A DNA stretch of 64,000 nucleotides from assembly GCF_014637405.1 (NCBI RefSeq), contig NZ_BMEY01000007.1, positions 138,050-202,049 on the forward strand, in the 5' to 3' direction. This document shows positions 8,302 to 16,862 of the stretch, one piece after another. A model generated the notes under the pieces. It did not search any database. It was not told the DNA's origin and saw only the letters and a program-made list of their open reading frames with translations. Each line of letters starts with the position of its first letter. Position 1 is the first letter of the stretch. Made by a program: the position numbers and the translations under genes. This DNA comes from Ornithinibacillus halotolerans. Lineage in GTDB: Bacteria > Bacillota > Bacilli > Bacillales > Amphibacillaceae.

Positions 8302-9984
8302 TTAAAATGCGCCGGATCCTCCACCGCCACCACCAACTCCTGTACCTGTGAAGGTGGTCGTAGTAGTAGATGACTCAGCAGAAACATTCGAGACAGAACC
8401 AAAATTCACACTGGCTAATGTGGAAAGTGTTATTAGTTGTAGCACTAAATAAGAAGAATCATCTTGAATAGATGCATCCTTTTTAATTAACGATTTGTTA
8501 ATGTCCACTAGCTTTTTGTCCTTCATGCCAGTTGAAAATAAAAGTGCACGTTCTTTATCATCTTTAGATAAGTTATACCAATGATTAGTTTGAATGGTAG
8601 AGAAGTTTTCTTTAAATTGTTTCCACTCATGTTTAATTAGTTTTCCTTCTACTGTCCTTACTTTAAATAGGAATGAAAAGAACAATAGAGCAAACATCAT
8701 AATTAAAGCAAAGAAAAGCCACATGAATAACTGATAAAGACCTAGTAAAATCATGAATGGTATTAGAAATAAACTAGTAATGCCTATAAACCAACGCAGT
8801 TTTGTAAAGTTATGAAATAGTTGATGAGAATTAATTTCTTGTACTAATGCACCTTGATACATGGATAGATCATTATATAAGCTTTTCTTATTTAAAGCGC
8901 TTTTCATATAGTGTTCTAATTTTTCAAATGTGAAAATTCCATTCTCACCAATTTTCTTAAATAACAAGTGAATGAGTTGTCTTTCATGCTCGTATTCAGT
9001 CTTTGAATTTACGAGGGTATACGTATCTTTTTCAGTCACTTTTATATTTCCTTTTCGTACTAAATCCATCATACCGATTGTCAACATATCACCAAAGTCT
9101 ACCATTGCGTTTCTTAAATGATATATAGTTGCAGGCATACTCATTCGTTCTTTCGGAATGACGGACTGGCTAGCTTGTCGCTCCACCTCTCGGAGAATGG
9201 TATGTTTTTTCCTCCAAGCAAAGAATAGTAATAGCAATAAAAACAGACCAAATGAACCAATTACAAATGGTGCTACTTTGTCCAAATTCCCTTGCCATTC
9301 GAGGAAGTCTAATTGCTTATCTTTGAGTTCTTGTTGTTCTTGTAAGAGAGTGTGTTGAATAGATTCGTTATGAGTTATGGCAGCAGAAAAAATAGAACGA
9401 TCATATGCCACACGAATATCTCCATTTTGACCACTTTCAACAAGTCCAAGCTGGAAGGTAACTACTCCATTATTATCTATCTGCTGATTCCCATAAGCAG
9501 CATCATATCCAAAGGCAATAGTATCGCTTGTTGCTGCTGGTGGATGTACAGTGATGGTGAGATTCTCATAGTCTGATTCATTATTGGAATCAAAAAATGG
9601 CCAATAAAATTGAACCATATCCGTATAAACTTCAACGCCATCAATGATTACGTAGTTAAGCTCAATTGTAATAGACTCATCTTCGCCACTACGATAGATT
9701 TTATACGTTTCGTCGTCTAGTCTAACTTTGAGTGAATTGCCATTTTCTATAGCTTTAAAATCTTTAATGGTAGCTCCCTTCTTCGGGTAAATTGTACGTG
9801 TGATTCCATTAAAATCTCCGTCAAAATCATACGTATGGGATTCGACAACGTGTACATCTCCGTTTCCTTGAAGGTAAGCATCAATGTTTGTTTTATTAAT
9901 AGTAAAATCAACTGCTAAAATCTGCATTGGAAAAATTAGCAGTCCGATAATAACAATAGTAAAAAGTCCAATTACTTTTTTCAT
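8302..9984 (-). CDS. DUF2207 (YciQ-like) membrane protein with Gly-rich tail
   Basis: 560 residues from the ATG at 9984, chosen because GAGGG lies 5-9 nt upstream and because it begins with a clear signal peptide (MKKVIGLFTIVIIGLLIF); the longer frame adds 31 unlikely residues. An extracytoplasmic beta-rich DUF2207 domain (about 25-230, with GITRTIYPKKGA and QFYWPF) is followed by a membrane helix, a cytoplasmic region, two adjacent membrane helices and a C-terminus that ends in a run of glycines (GTGVGGGGGGSGAF). This architecture is standard for the family, whose role is unknown; it is often thought to be envelope-related. It is monocistronic, with its own terminator. Confidence 0.82.
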   Translation of the reverse strand: MKKVIGLFTIVIIGLLIFPMQILAVDFTINKTNIDAYLQGNGDVHVVESHTYDFDGDFNGITRTIYPKKGATIKDFKAIENGNSLKVRLDDETYKIYRSGEDESITIELNYVIIDGVEVYTDMVQFYWPFFDSNNESDYENLTITVHPPAATSDTIAFGYDAAYGNQQIDNNGVVTFQLGLVESGQNGDIRVAYDRSIFSAAITHNESIQHTLLQEQQELKDKQLDFLEWQGNLDKVAPFVIGSFGLFLLLLLFFAWRKKHTILREVERQASQSVIPKERMSMPATIYHLRNAMVDFGDMLTIGMMDLVRKGNIKVTEKDTYTLVNSKTEYEHERQLIHLLFKKIGENGIFTFEKLEHYMKSALNKKSLYNDLSMYQGALVQEINSHQLFHNFTKLRWFIGITSLFLIPFMILLGLYQLFMWLFFALIMMFALLFFSFLFKVRTVEGKLIKHEWKQFKENFSTIQTNHWYNLSKDDKERALLFSTGMKDKKLVDINKSLIKKDASIQDDSSYLVLQLITLSTLASVNFGSVSNVSAESSTTTTTFTGTGVGGGGGGSGAF

Positions 9985-10076
9985 ACGATCCCTCACTTTC
10001 ATTACTATTATATACGGAAAAGGGATGATTATGGTTTCATCTGAAAGAGATTTGGAGGGGAATGAAGAGATTTTCA

Positions 10077-10105
10077 TTGACAGTTTATAGTAGACTTCAT
10101 ATAAT
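10077..10105 (+). promoter_or_regulatory. Consensus sigma-A promoter of tRNA-Val
   Basis: A perfect -35 TTGACA (10077-10082) and a perfect -10 TATAAT (10100-10105) are separated by 17 bp. Transcription would start near 10112, giving a short 5' leader before the tRNA at 10125. Confidence 0.85.
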
Positions 10106-10124
10106 TAATCTACAATTATAATAC

Positions 10125-10197
10125 GATTCCGTAGCTCAGCAGGGAGAGCGCCACCTTGACAGGGTGGAGGTCGTTGGTTCGAGCCCAATCGGAATCA
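10125..10197 (+). tRNA. tRNA-Val (GAC)
   Basis: A full cloverleaf: acceptor GATTCCG (10125-10131) with CGGAATC (10190-10196) and discriminator A10197; D-arm with AGCTCAGCAGGGAGAGC; anticodon stem CCACC/GGTGG around the loop TTGACAG, so anticodon GAC; T-loop GGTTCGAGCC. The next bases are CTA, so the 3' CCA is not encoded. It is a single gene, not part of an rRNA operon here. Confidence 0.95.
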
Positions 10198-10205
10198 CTA
10201 AAAAG

Positions 10206-10246
10206 AAGGCCTAAATTCCATATAGTTTATGGAACTTAGGCTTTTT
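10206..10246 (+). terminator. Terminator of tRNA-Val
   Basis: GCCTAA...TTCCATA pairs with TATGGAA...TTAGGC (10209-10241), followed by TTTTTC. Confidence 0.85.
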
Positions 10247-10398
10247 CTTATCTAAAATAATATTTACTTGTATTTATTCAAATAACATATACAAAACTAA
10301 TTATCTCATAATTATTAATTTTATTGATTTAATTAAAAGAAAAGCATAATATTGGATTATAGGAAAGTATTAAAGATTCAGGATATCTAATTGTTATA

Positions 10399-10413
10399 AA
10401 GTAAGCGCTTTCA
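10399..10413 (+). promoter_or_regulatory. Probable CcpA-binding cre site
   Basis: The sequence AAGTAAGCGCTTTCA matches the cre consensus WTGNAANCGNWNNCW at all but one defined position. It overlaps or follows a TATAAA (10395-10400) about 85 bp before the flavoenzyme operon, so catabolite repression of that operon is likely. From 10250 to 10480 I see nothing else gene-like. Confidence 0.65.
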
Positions 10414-10483
10414 AAAACTAGTAAACAACTAATCTCTATTGATTTGTTGTTAATACATAAATCAATCAACAAGGAGGTTCAAC

Positions 10484-10759
10484 ATGAAAGACACTATTAT
10501 ATGTCGATGTGAAGAAATTACTCTGGGTGACTTAGAGGAAATAGCTAAAAAACATAATAGTTCTGCTCGGGAAATTAAGTTATTATCACGAGCTGGGATG
10601 GGATTTTGTGGTGGGCGAACGTGTCGACCAGCGATTGATAAAATATTAACGAACATAACGAAGGAGAATCCATCTGATGCACTTCCGTTAAAGGTTGCTC
10701 CTCCAGTAAGACCAATTTCATTAACTGATTTAGGAGGTTTCGGAAAAGATGACGAATAG
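10484..10759 (+). CDS. BFD-like [2Fe-2S] protein, subunit of a multi-subunit flavodehydrogenase
   Basis: 91 residues; AAGGAGG lies 8-9 nt before the ATG. The BFD-type [2Fe-2S] ligands are complete: C7-x-C9 (ICRCEE) and C42-x4-C47 (GFCGGRTCRP). In HcnB-, LhpB- and opine-oxidase-type complexes this domain is usually fused to, or encoded beside, the NAD-like FAD subunit; here it is a separate small gene at the head of the operon. It overlaps the next gene by 11 nt. It probably transfers electrons between the flavin subunits. A cre site lies upstream. Confidence 0.85.
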   Translation: MKDTIICRCEEITLGDLEEIAKKHNSSAREIKLLSRAGMGFCGGRTCRPAIDKILTNITKENPSDALPLKVAPPVRPISLTDLGGFGKDDE

Positions 10760-11129
10760 AATTGTGGATCATCCTGTGTTAGGGAAGTTGGAAGAAAGGC
10801 AAAAAGTACAATTTGAATTTGATGGGAAGACATACGAAGGCTATGAAAACGATACAATTGCATCTGCTCTTTTAGCACATGGAATTCGTACATTGCGTAA
10901 ACACGAAGAATCAGGTAATCCGCGTGGGATTTATTGTAATATCGGACATTGTTTTGAATGTCGGGTAACGGTCAATGGGGAAACAAATGTCCGTGCATGT
11001 CTTACACCAATTAAAGCAAATATGATTGTGGAAAGTGGACAAGTTCAGCCACACCCACTTAATCCTTCTCAAGAGGGTGACATACCGAAAACGTATGCTG
11101 AATACTTGGAGCAGGAGGGACGCGGGTAA
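10749..11129 (+). CDS. Ferredoxin-like [2Fe-2S] subunit (HcnA / LhpF type)
   Basis: 126 residues; ATG at 10749 with AGGAGG at 10732-10737. It carries the plant-ferredoxin-type cluster motif C63-x4-C68-x2-C71-x12-C84 (YCNIGHCFEC ... RACLTP), found in the small subunit of hydrogen-cyanide synthase HcnA, sarcosine-oxidase alpha N-termini and D-hydroxyproline dehydrogenase. It overlaps the preceding gene by 11 nt and its stop is one base from the next ATG, so it is tightly co-translated. It should be the electron-transfer subunit; the substrate of the complex cannot be read from it. Confidence 0.85.
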   Translation: MTNRIVDHPVLGKLEERQKVQFEFDGKTYEGYENDTIASALLAHGIRTLRKHEESGNPRGIYCNIGHCFECRVTVNGETNVRACLTPIKANMIVESGQVQPHPLNPSQEGDIPKTYAEYLEQEGRG

Positions 11130-11130
11130 C

Positions 11131-12369
11131 ATGCAAATTTATGATGTTGTAATTATAGGCGCAGGTCCTGCAGGTTTAGCAGCTGCTATCCAATGTAGAG
11201 AAAATAATTTAGACGTTGTCGTTTTAGATGAATTTCCGAGAGCAGGCGGTAGACTTCTTGGACAGCTTCATCAAGAGCCAAATGGCCAGTGGTGGAATGG
11301 AATCGAGGAAAGCAAGGCTTTACTGGAACGTGCGGAAAGTTTAGAAACAGATATTCAATTAGGTGTCTCGGTTCATCACATTGAAAAGTTAGACGACCAA
11401 TTTGTTATCCATACAAAAAAGAAGTATTTTCATACGAGAAATGTACTAATTGCAACAGGTGCAGCGGAATCTCCGGCTCCAATTCCTGGTTGGACACTAC
11501 CTGGCGTAATGTCTATTGGTGCAGCACAAGTGATGACAAACGTTCATCGCGTAAAAGTTGGTGAAAAAGGGATCATTGTCGGTGTGAACGTTTTATCGGC
11601 TGCAATTGCTAGAGAATTACAACTTGCAGGAATAGAGTTACATAGTATGGCACTTCCAACACGTAATGTAGTGGTTGATGAACAGTCCGATCCAAGACTT
11701 GTTATGGACCGATTATCACGGATTGCCCACTTAGCACCGTCAAAATTTATTCAATTAGGTAGCAAGTTTGCAAAATATAAATTTGTGCAAAGTTTAGCAC
11801 TGAAATATTATCCTACAAACGGAATTAAAATGTGGGGCATGCCAATCTATTTAAATAAAGCTATTAAACAGATTAATGGAACAGACAAAGTTGAATCCGT
11901 TACGATGGTGGATGTCACGATAAATGGTGACATTGTTGAGAATTCAGAAAAGGAAATCCCTGTGGACTTTGTTTGTATAGCTGGTGGATTATATCCTTTA
12001 GCAGAACTCGCAGCAGTAGTCGGGTGTCCATTTATTTATTCTGAGGAGCTTGGTGGTCATATCCCTATCCATAATGAAACGATGGAAACACCGGTAAAAG
12101 GAATTTACGTTGCTGGAAATATTACAGGAATTGAAAGTTCAAAAGTTGCAAGAGAGCAAGGAAAAGTGGCAGGTTTAGCAATTGCTCATAAAGAATTGAA
12201 TAGTATAGATATTGAAGAGAAATTACAAGCTGCCGTAAGAAATGTTGTTGCCACTCGAGATGCAGCATCCATTCAATTTCATCCGGGTATTTCTGAAGGA
12301 CGTAAGAAAGTTTCTACAGCGTTTCAGGAAACTATGAAGACACAAAAAGAGTTGGAATTAGTACGGTAA
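11131..12369 (+). CDS. FAD/NAD(P)-type oxidoreductase subunit (HcnB / LhpB / OoxA-like)
   Basis: 412 residues from the ATG at 11131, with AGGAGGG at 11113-11119; the longer upstream frame overlaps the previous gene and is rejected. The N-terminus has the Rossmann dinucleotide motif (VVIIGAGPAGLAAA), then the ATG motif (LIATGAAESPAPIPGW), a second nucleotide-binding segment (GEKGIIVGVNVLSAAIARELQLAG) and a C-terminal GIYVAGNITGIESSKVAREQG FAD motif. The BFD iron-sulfur domain that many homologues carry in the same chain is supplied by the separate 10484-10759 gene. It would form a heteromeric amine or imino-acid dehydrogenase with its neighbours. Confidence 0.85.
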   Translation: MQIYDVVIIGAGPAGLAAAIQCRENNLDVVVLDEFPRAGGRLLGQLHQEPNGQWWNGIEESKALLERAESLETDIQLGVSVHHIEKLDDQFVIHTKKKYFHTRNVLIATGAAESPAPIPGWTLPGVMSIGAAQVMTNVHRVKVGEKGIIVGVNVLSAAIARELQLAGIELHSMALPTRNVVVDEQSDPRLVMDRLSRIAHLAPSKFIQLGSKFAKYKFVQSLALKYYPTNGIKMWGMPIYLNKAIKQINGTDKVESVTMVDVTINGDIVENSEKEIPVDFVCIAGGLYPLAELAAVVGCPFIYSEELGGHIPIHNETMETPVKGIYVAGNITGIESSKVAREQGKVAGLAIAHKELNSIDIEEKLQAAVRNVVATRDAASIQFHPGISEGRKKVSTAFQETMKTQKELELVR

Positions 12370-12427
12370 TTCCATCGGGTTAATAGTTTTATAGTTTATT
12401 AAATTTTCAACTTAGGGGGGTTAATCG

Positions 12428-13612
12428 ATGTCTGCGAAAAATTATGAAGTTGCTGTCATTGGGGGCGGGATTGTCGGTTGTTCAGTAGCTTTTTATCTTG
12501 CTGAATCAGGCTTGGACGTAATTCTTATCGAAAAGAATGACATAGCAAGCGGTACAAGTTCCCGTTGTGATGGAAACGTGTCAATTGTTGATAAAGATCC
12601 GGGCTTTGATAGTCATATGTCATGGGTAAGCCAGGAACTAATCGAAGATCTATCGAAAAGATTAGATCGACCATTCGAATATAGAAAGTCTGGTAGTATT
12701 TTAGTTTGTGATAATGATGATGAAATGCAAGCGGCAGTCGATTGGGTTAAAACACAGAATGAAGCTGGGCTAAAGTTTAATGTACTCGATCGAAACGATA
12801 TTAAGAGTGAATCACCGTTTTTTGCGGATGATATTCCCGGAGGCTTAGAGTGTGAAACAGATTCACTTATAAATCCATATATGTTCTGCTATGCATTAGT
12901 CGATAAAGCAGAAAGTGAATACGGACTACAAGTGAAAACGCGGGCAGAAGTAACAAATATTACTAAAGAAGGAAGAGAATTTAAGATTCAAACCACAAAT
13001 GAGGATGTTCGTGCACAAAAGATAGTGAATGCAGCAGGTGTTTGGGCTCCATTTATTGGAAAAATGCTTGATGTTGATATACCAATTACTCCAAGGAAAG
13101 GCCACATCTTAGTAGGTTCTAGACAGCAACCAGTTATGATGCGAAATGTGATGGAGTTTGGTTACTTAATGAATAAATTCGGTCGTGAGCGAATTGCTGA
13201 CAAGCGTACAACAGAGCACGGAGTAGCCCTCGTGCTTGAACCAACAGAAAGTCAGAACTTCCTTTTAGGAAGTAGCCGTCAATTTGTCGGGTATGATCCA
13301 ACCATTGATATCCGTGTTGTTGAGACGATGGCAAGACGCGCTCTTCGCTTCTTTCCAAAAATGAATGATTTTAAAATCATTCGCGCGTATACCGGATTCC
13401 GACCATTTACGGAAGACCATTTACCAATCATTTCTGAGGTTAAAGAAGTGCCAGGTTTTTATATCGCGGCAGGACATGAAGGTGACGGAATCAGCCTTGC
13501 TACAGGTACAGCAAAATTAATGGAAGAAATTATTAATGAAAAAACTGAAACAATCATACCAAAAGAGCCACTAAGCTTTGACCGGTTTAAAAAATCGGAA
13601 GTGTATGCTTAA
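12428..13612 (+). CDS. DAO-family FAD-dependent amine/amino-acid dehydrogenase (HcnC / LhpB-type catalytic subunit)
   Basis: 394 residues; an AGGGGGG tract lies 8 nt before the ATG. The N-terminal FAD motif is AVIGGGIVGCSVAFYL, followed by the DAO features ASGTSSRCDGNVS, RKGHILVGSR and RAYTGFRPFTEDHLPIIS, with AAGHEGDGISLATGTAKLMEEII at the C-terminus. In HcnC, octopine oxidase and hydroxyproline dehydrogenase this subunit oxidises the amine and passes electrons through the other subunits to the respiratory chain. It is the last gene of a four-gene operon closed by a terminator. The substrate could be hydroxyproline, proline, glycine or an opine; no transporter or downstream enzyme is present to decide. 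Confidence 0.85.
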   Translation: MSAKNYEVAVIGGGIVGCSVAFYLAESGLDVILIEKNDIASGTSSRCDGNVSIVDKDPGFDSHMSWVSQELIEDLSKRLDRPFEYRKSGSILVCDNDDEMQAAVDWVKTQNEAGLKFNVLDRNDIKSESPFFADDIPGGLECETDSLINPYMFCYALVDKAESEYGLQVKTRAEVTNITKEGREFKIQTTNEDVRAQKIVNAAGVWAPFIGKMLDVDIPITPRKGHILVGSRQQPVMMRNVMEFGYLMNKFGRERIADKRTTEHGVALVLEPTESQNFLLGSSRQFVGYDPTIDIRVVETMARRALRFFPKMNDFKIIRAYTGFRPFTEDHLPIISEVKEVPGFYIAAGHEGDGISLATGTAKLMEEIINEKTETIIPKEPLSFDRFKKSEVYA

Positions 13613-13620
13613 TTGTTTAC

Positions 13621-13652
13621 AATCGGAATCCGCAAATGGATTCCGATTTGTT
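13621..13652 (+). terminator. Terminator of the flavoenzyme operon
   Basis: An 11-bp perfect stem, AATCGGAATCC (13621-13631) with GGATTCCGATT (13638-13648), is followed by TGTTCTTATTTTTT. Confidence 0.85.
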
Positions 13653-13653
13653 C

Positions 13654-13896
13654 TTATTTTTTCTTCAACTGTTCCTGCGCCATCCTCACCATTTCTTTCA
13701 CCATATTACCTCCGATTGGCCCACCTACTTTTCCTGCTTGTTCGGAGGTTAGGTGACCGTTATAGCCTTCTTTTAATGGAACGCCCTGTTCTTTAGCAAT
13801 CTCATATTTGATTGCATCGGGATTTTTCTTGTCGACAGTGTAGCCTTTAGCTTTCATAACTTCTCCCTTAAACTTGTTTAACTCCTTTTTACCCAT
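13654..13896 (-). CDS. Alpha/beta-type small acid-soluble spore protein
   Basis: 80 residues; AGGAGG lies 8 nt before the ATG. It has the SASP signature: KYEIAKEQGV, with the Glu-Ile-Ala context of the GPR protease site, and LTSEQAGKVGGPIGGNMVKEMVRMAQ. Such proteins coat spore DNA in the A-like form, protect it from UV and are made in the forespore under sigma-G. An N-terminal extension of about 20 Lys-rich residues makes it slightly longer than typical 60-70-residue members. I could not identify a convincing sigma-G promoter. Together with splAB nearby it shows the organism sporulates. Confidence 0.9.
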   Translation of the reverse strand: MGKKELNKFKGEVMKAKGYTVDKKNPDAIKYEIAKEQGVPLKEGYNGHLTSEQAGKVGGPIGGNMVKEMVRMAQEQLKKK

Positions 13897-14066
13897 GTTT
13901 TTCGCCTCCTTTTCTATAGCTTTTGCTGAATATATAGGTTTACGCGTCTAAAATTGTTTTACGGTAGTGTTCATCTGATTGCAAAGTTATATACCATCAA
14001 GGGAATGCAACACTAATGACAATAGTTTGACTTCGAAAATCGAAATACAGTCTTAAAATAAGTAGA

Positions 14067-14103
14067 ACACTAACCTCTTGGGAATAGAGATTAGTGTTTT
14101 TAA
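14067..14103 (+). terminator. Orphan hairpin with U-tract in a gene-free stretch
   Basis: AACACTAACCTCT (14067-14079) pairs with AGAGATTAGTGTT (14086-14098) and runs into TTTTTA. No plus-strand gene precedes it within 450 bp; the stretch 13897-14366 otherwise holds nothing I can name. It may end a small RNA or be a relic. Confidence 0.5.
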
Positions 14104-14366
14104 TCATCACTCTAATTGGTATCAGATTGCTTACTCTTTTAACAATAATTTAGTTGAAATGAGATTTTTTATAGATGTGATTAAATGAAAAAATCAACTT
14201 TGTCAGATATATCATTAACTTTCATAAGCATATTGCATGCAAGAAATTATTTTTTTCTAATATGACACATAACATATTATGGTGTATTTTATCCTCAGAT
14301 AACTATTGATGTTTGATGCTAGTGAGAAAAAGCGATAAATAGGTTAGAATAGAAGGAGGATAAAAT

Positions 14367-14615
14367 TTGCCAAGAATATATGAATTTGATGGTTGGAGCA
14401 TATATATGTATTTTAAAGATCATCCACCACCGCATATCCATCTCATTAAAAATGAGCAGGAAATAGTTTATACAATTGATGGAGAGTATCTACATGGTAA
14501 AACAAGAGATTTAGATATAGACAAACTTATGATTATTCTTAATAGGAATAACGCGATACTCAAATATAATTGGAAACAAATGCAAGGAAAAGGTAAATAC
14601 GTAAAATTAAGGTAG
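14367..14615 (+). CDS. DUF4160 protein (putative TA-like pair, first gene)
   Basis: 82 residues; TTG start at 14367 with GGAGGA at 14355-14360. It has the DUF4160 hallmarks: MPRIYEFDGWSIYMYFKDHPPPHIHL near the N-terminus, and a C-terminal helix with a conserved Trp (YNWKQMQGKGK). The next gene, 8 nt downstream, is a DUF2442 protein; the two families are commonly found side by side and have been proposed, without firm biochemical proof, as a toxin-antitoxin-like pair. The base composition is AT-rich like the surroundings. Confidence 0.82.
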   Translation: MPRIYEFDGWSIYMYFKDHPPPHIHLIKNEQEIVYTIDGEYLHGKTRDLDIDKLMIILNRNNAILKYNWKQMQGKGKYVKLR

Positions 14616-14623
14616 GTGAAAAT

Positions 14624-14890
14624 ATGAAGATTACATCTGTCTATCCAACAAGGACTTTTAAATTAATATTAGAGTTTGATATGAGAGAATATCGAATGTT
14701 AAATATAAAAAAATTTTTGAAATCAGATACCGGTTTATTAGCTGAAATACGAGATGATTTAGATGTATTCATGAGTGTAAAGATTGATGAGGTCGCTGGA
14801 ACAGTATGTTGGGAAAATGGAGTAGATTTCGATCCAGATATTTTATATCAGGAAAGTAAAGATGTAGATAGTATTATGGATGCTATATAA
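14624..14890 (+). CDS. DUF2442 protein (putative TA-like pair, second gene)
   Basis: 88 residues; GTAGGTGA lies just before the ATG. It matches DUF2442: KLILEFDMREYRMLNIKKFL, a central acidic strand, and the C-terminal GTVCWENGVDFDPDILYQES, the most recognisable family segment. It is coupled to the DUF4160 gene by an 8-nt gap. DUF2442 is usually treated as the possible antitoxin partner. No DNA-binding domain is visible, so how the pair is controlled is open. Confidence 0.82.
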   Translation: MKITSVYPTRTFKLILEFDMREYRMLNIKKFLKSDTGLLAEIRDDLDVFMSVKIDEVAGTVCWENGVDFDPDILYQESKDVDSIMDAI

Positions 14891-14969
14891 TATGTTATCC
14901 TGAGATTTTCACTTTGTACCAGTAGTTATATCTAATTAATTTTAGTATGTTTGTTAAAGGAGAATCACC

Positions 14970-16814
14970 TTGCAACTCATCGGAACATTCATCATTCTAT
15001 TAGTTACAATCATCTTATTTATCAGTAACCGAATCCGAGTAGATCTTGTCGCCATCATGGCTCTACTTGCATTTGTTATCTTTGGAATTTTAGAACCTGC
15101 AGAAGCGCTAGCTGGATTTTCTAATTCTGTTGTCATCATGATTGCAGGATTATTTGTCGTTGGTGCAGGGATCTTACGGACTGGACTCGCACAAATGGCA
15201 GGGAATTTATTATTGAAATGGTCAGGAGATAGTGAACGGAAGCTGTTCTTCCTTTTACTCACAATAGTTGCTGGGGTCGGGGCTTTTATGAGTAATACAG
15301 GAACAGTTGCATTAATGCTACCAGTTGTTGTTAGTATTGCAATTTCCATTAAAGAAAGTCCTTCTAAATACTTAATACCATTAGCGTATATTGGGAGTTT
15401 GTCAGGATTATTAACGTTAATTGCTTCACCTCCAAACTTAATAGTTAGTCAGACGATGGAAGACTATGGACTAGGAAAGTTAGGATTCTTTCAAATTACA
15501 CCAATAGGGGTCATTGCTATTGTAGTTGCAATAATTTATTTGTTTCTAGTAAGAAATACAGTTATACCAAAGAATAAAAGTAAAGGAAATTCAAGTGAAA
15601 CAAGCCAAATCTCTACGAAGCAGTTAGCTGAAGATTATCATTTAGGAGGGAACCTTTTTCGAGTAAAAGTTGAAAATGATTCGAAAATTGTTGAGTCACC
15701 TCTAGCTGATTTACGCACACCAAAGCAATATCAAGTGTTTGTACTAAAAATAGAACGTCATGCAAGCGAAGGATTACGTATTTTGCCAATCACATATCAA
15801 GAAATGGCCGGACCAAATAGTATTATACATGCAGGTGATGTACTATTTGTTCAAGGATCTGCTGAAAAGGTTAGTCAATTTGCTAATGATAACGGATTGA
15901 CGATAATAAAAGAGAAATCGGAAGCAAATCATTTAGTAACAAAAGAGCTTGGCATGGTTGAAGTTTTACTTACTCCACATTCCAGTTTTATTAATAAAAA
16001 CATTGCTAGTATTGGTTTTAGAGAAAAATATAATCTAAACGTCATTGGAATAAATCGTAAAGGGAATTATGTATTAAGTGATATGCTCATGCAACCACTT
16101 CGTTTCGGGGATGCTTTACTTGTTCAAGGATCCTGGGAAGATATAGAGTTACTGTCCAAGGAAACACAGGATGTGGTTGTTGTTGGACAACCGAAAGAAT
16201 ATGCAAGTAAAGCTTCGGCAAACGGGAAAGCACCTATTGCAGGTGCAATTATGTTATTAATGGTAGTACTTATGATTTTTGAAGTTTTTCCAGCAGTAGT
16301 CTCTGTTTTAATTGGTGCCGTGTTAATGATTATTACTGGATGCCTTCGAAATATGGATGATGCGTATAGTGAAATGAACTTTGAGAGTATTGTTCTAATT
16401 GCCGCAATGTTACCTATGGCAACTGCACTTGAAAAAACAGGTGGAATGGAACTCATTTCGACGGGCATCATTGATTTACTTGGTGGTTTTGGAGCGATGG
16501 GAGTATTAATCGGGGTTTACTGGTTAACGATTATTTTTGGACAAGTTATTAGTAACACGGCAACAGCAGTATTATTTGCTCCTATTGCTCTAAATGCAGC
16601 TCTTGCTATTGACGCAAATCCATACACATTTGCAATGATGGTTACCGCAGCATCGGCAATGGCATTTTTAACACCTTTTTCATCTCCAACGAATGCACTA
16701 GTGATGACTGCTGGTGGTTATAAGTTTTTTGATTTTGTAAAAGTTGGCATGCCATTACAAATAATTATGTTTATTGTCATGATCATAGTTATTCCCATTC
16801 TTTATCCGTTATAA
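14970..16814 (+). CDS. SLC13/DASS-type anion permease with paired RCK_C (TrkA-C) domains
   Basis: 614 residues; TTG start at 14970 with AAAGGAGAATCACC before it. An N-terminal block of about six membrane helices (MALLAFVIFGILEPAEALAGFSNS, with the conserved FMSNTGTVALMLPV loop near 110) is followed by two soluble TrkA-C/RCK_C-like domains (about 220-295 and 315-395) and then a second membrane block with the matching inverted SNTATAVLFAPIA and TPFSSPTNALVMTAGGY loops. The family carries sulfate, dicarboxylates or other divalent anions with Na+; the RCK_C pair suggests ligand gating. The substrate is unresolved. It is monocistronic, with a terminator at 16822. Confidence 0.85.
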   Translation: MQLIGTFIILLVTIILFISNRIRVDLVAIMALLAFVIFGILEPAEALAGFSNSVVIMIAGLFVVGAGILRTGLAQMAGNLLLKWSGDSERKLFFLLLTIVAGVGAFMSNTGTVALMLPVVVSIAISIKESPSKYLIPLAYIGSLSGLLTLIASPPNLIVSQTMEDYGLGKLGFFQITPIGVIAIVVAIIYLFLVRNTVIPKNKSKGNSSETSQISTKQLAEDYHLGGNLFRVKVENDSKIVESPLADLRTPKQYQVFVLKIERHASEGLRILPITYQEMAGPNSIIHAGDVLFVQGSAEKVSQFANDNGLTIIKEKSEANHLVTKELGMVEVLLTPHSSFINKNIASIGFREKYNLNVIGINRKGNYVLSDMLMQPLRFGDALLVQGSWEDIELLSKETQDVVVVGQPKEYASKASANGKAPIAGAIMLLMVVLMIFEVFPAVVSVLIGAVLMIITGCLRNMDDAYSEMNFESIVLIAAMLPMATALEKTGGMELISTGIIDLLGGFGAMGVLIGVYWLTIIFGQVISNTATAVLFAPIALNAALAIDANPYTFAMMVTAASAMAFLTPFSSPTNALVMTAGGYKFFDFVKVGMPLQIIMFIVMIIVIPILYPL

Positions 16815-16821
16815 GAAGTAG

Positions 16822-16862
16822 AACGCCAATCCCACTAGTCAATTTGAGATTGGCGTTTTTTC
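16822..16862 (+). terminator. Terminator of the SLC13 permease
   Basis: AACGCCAATC (16822-16831) pairs with GATTGGCGTT (16848-16857), followed by TTTTTC. Its right arm overlaps the 3' end of the convergent minus-strand gene. Confidence 0.8.

Noticed and set aside
10117..10122. Second TATAAT just before tRNA-Val
   Set aside because: A start from it would fall inside the tRNA; the TTGACA-17-TATAAT promoter 17 bp upstream fits better.
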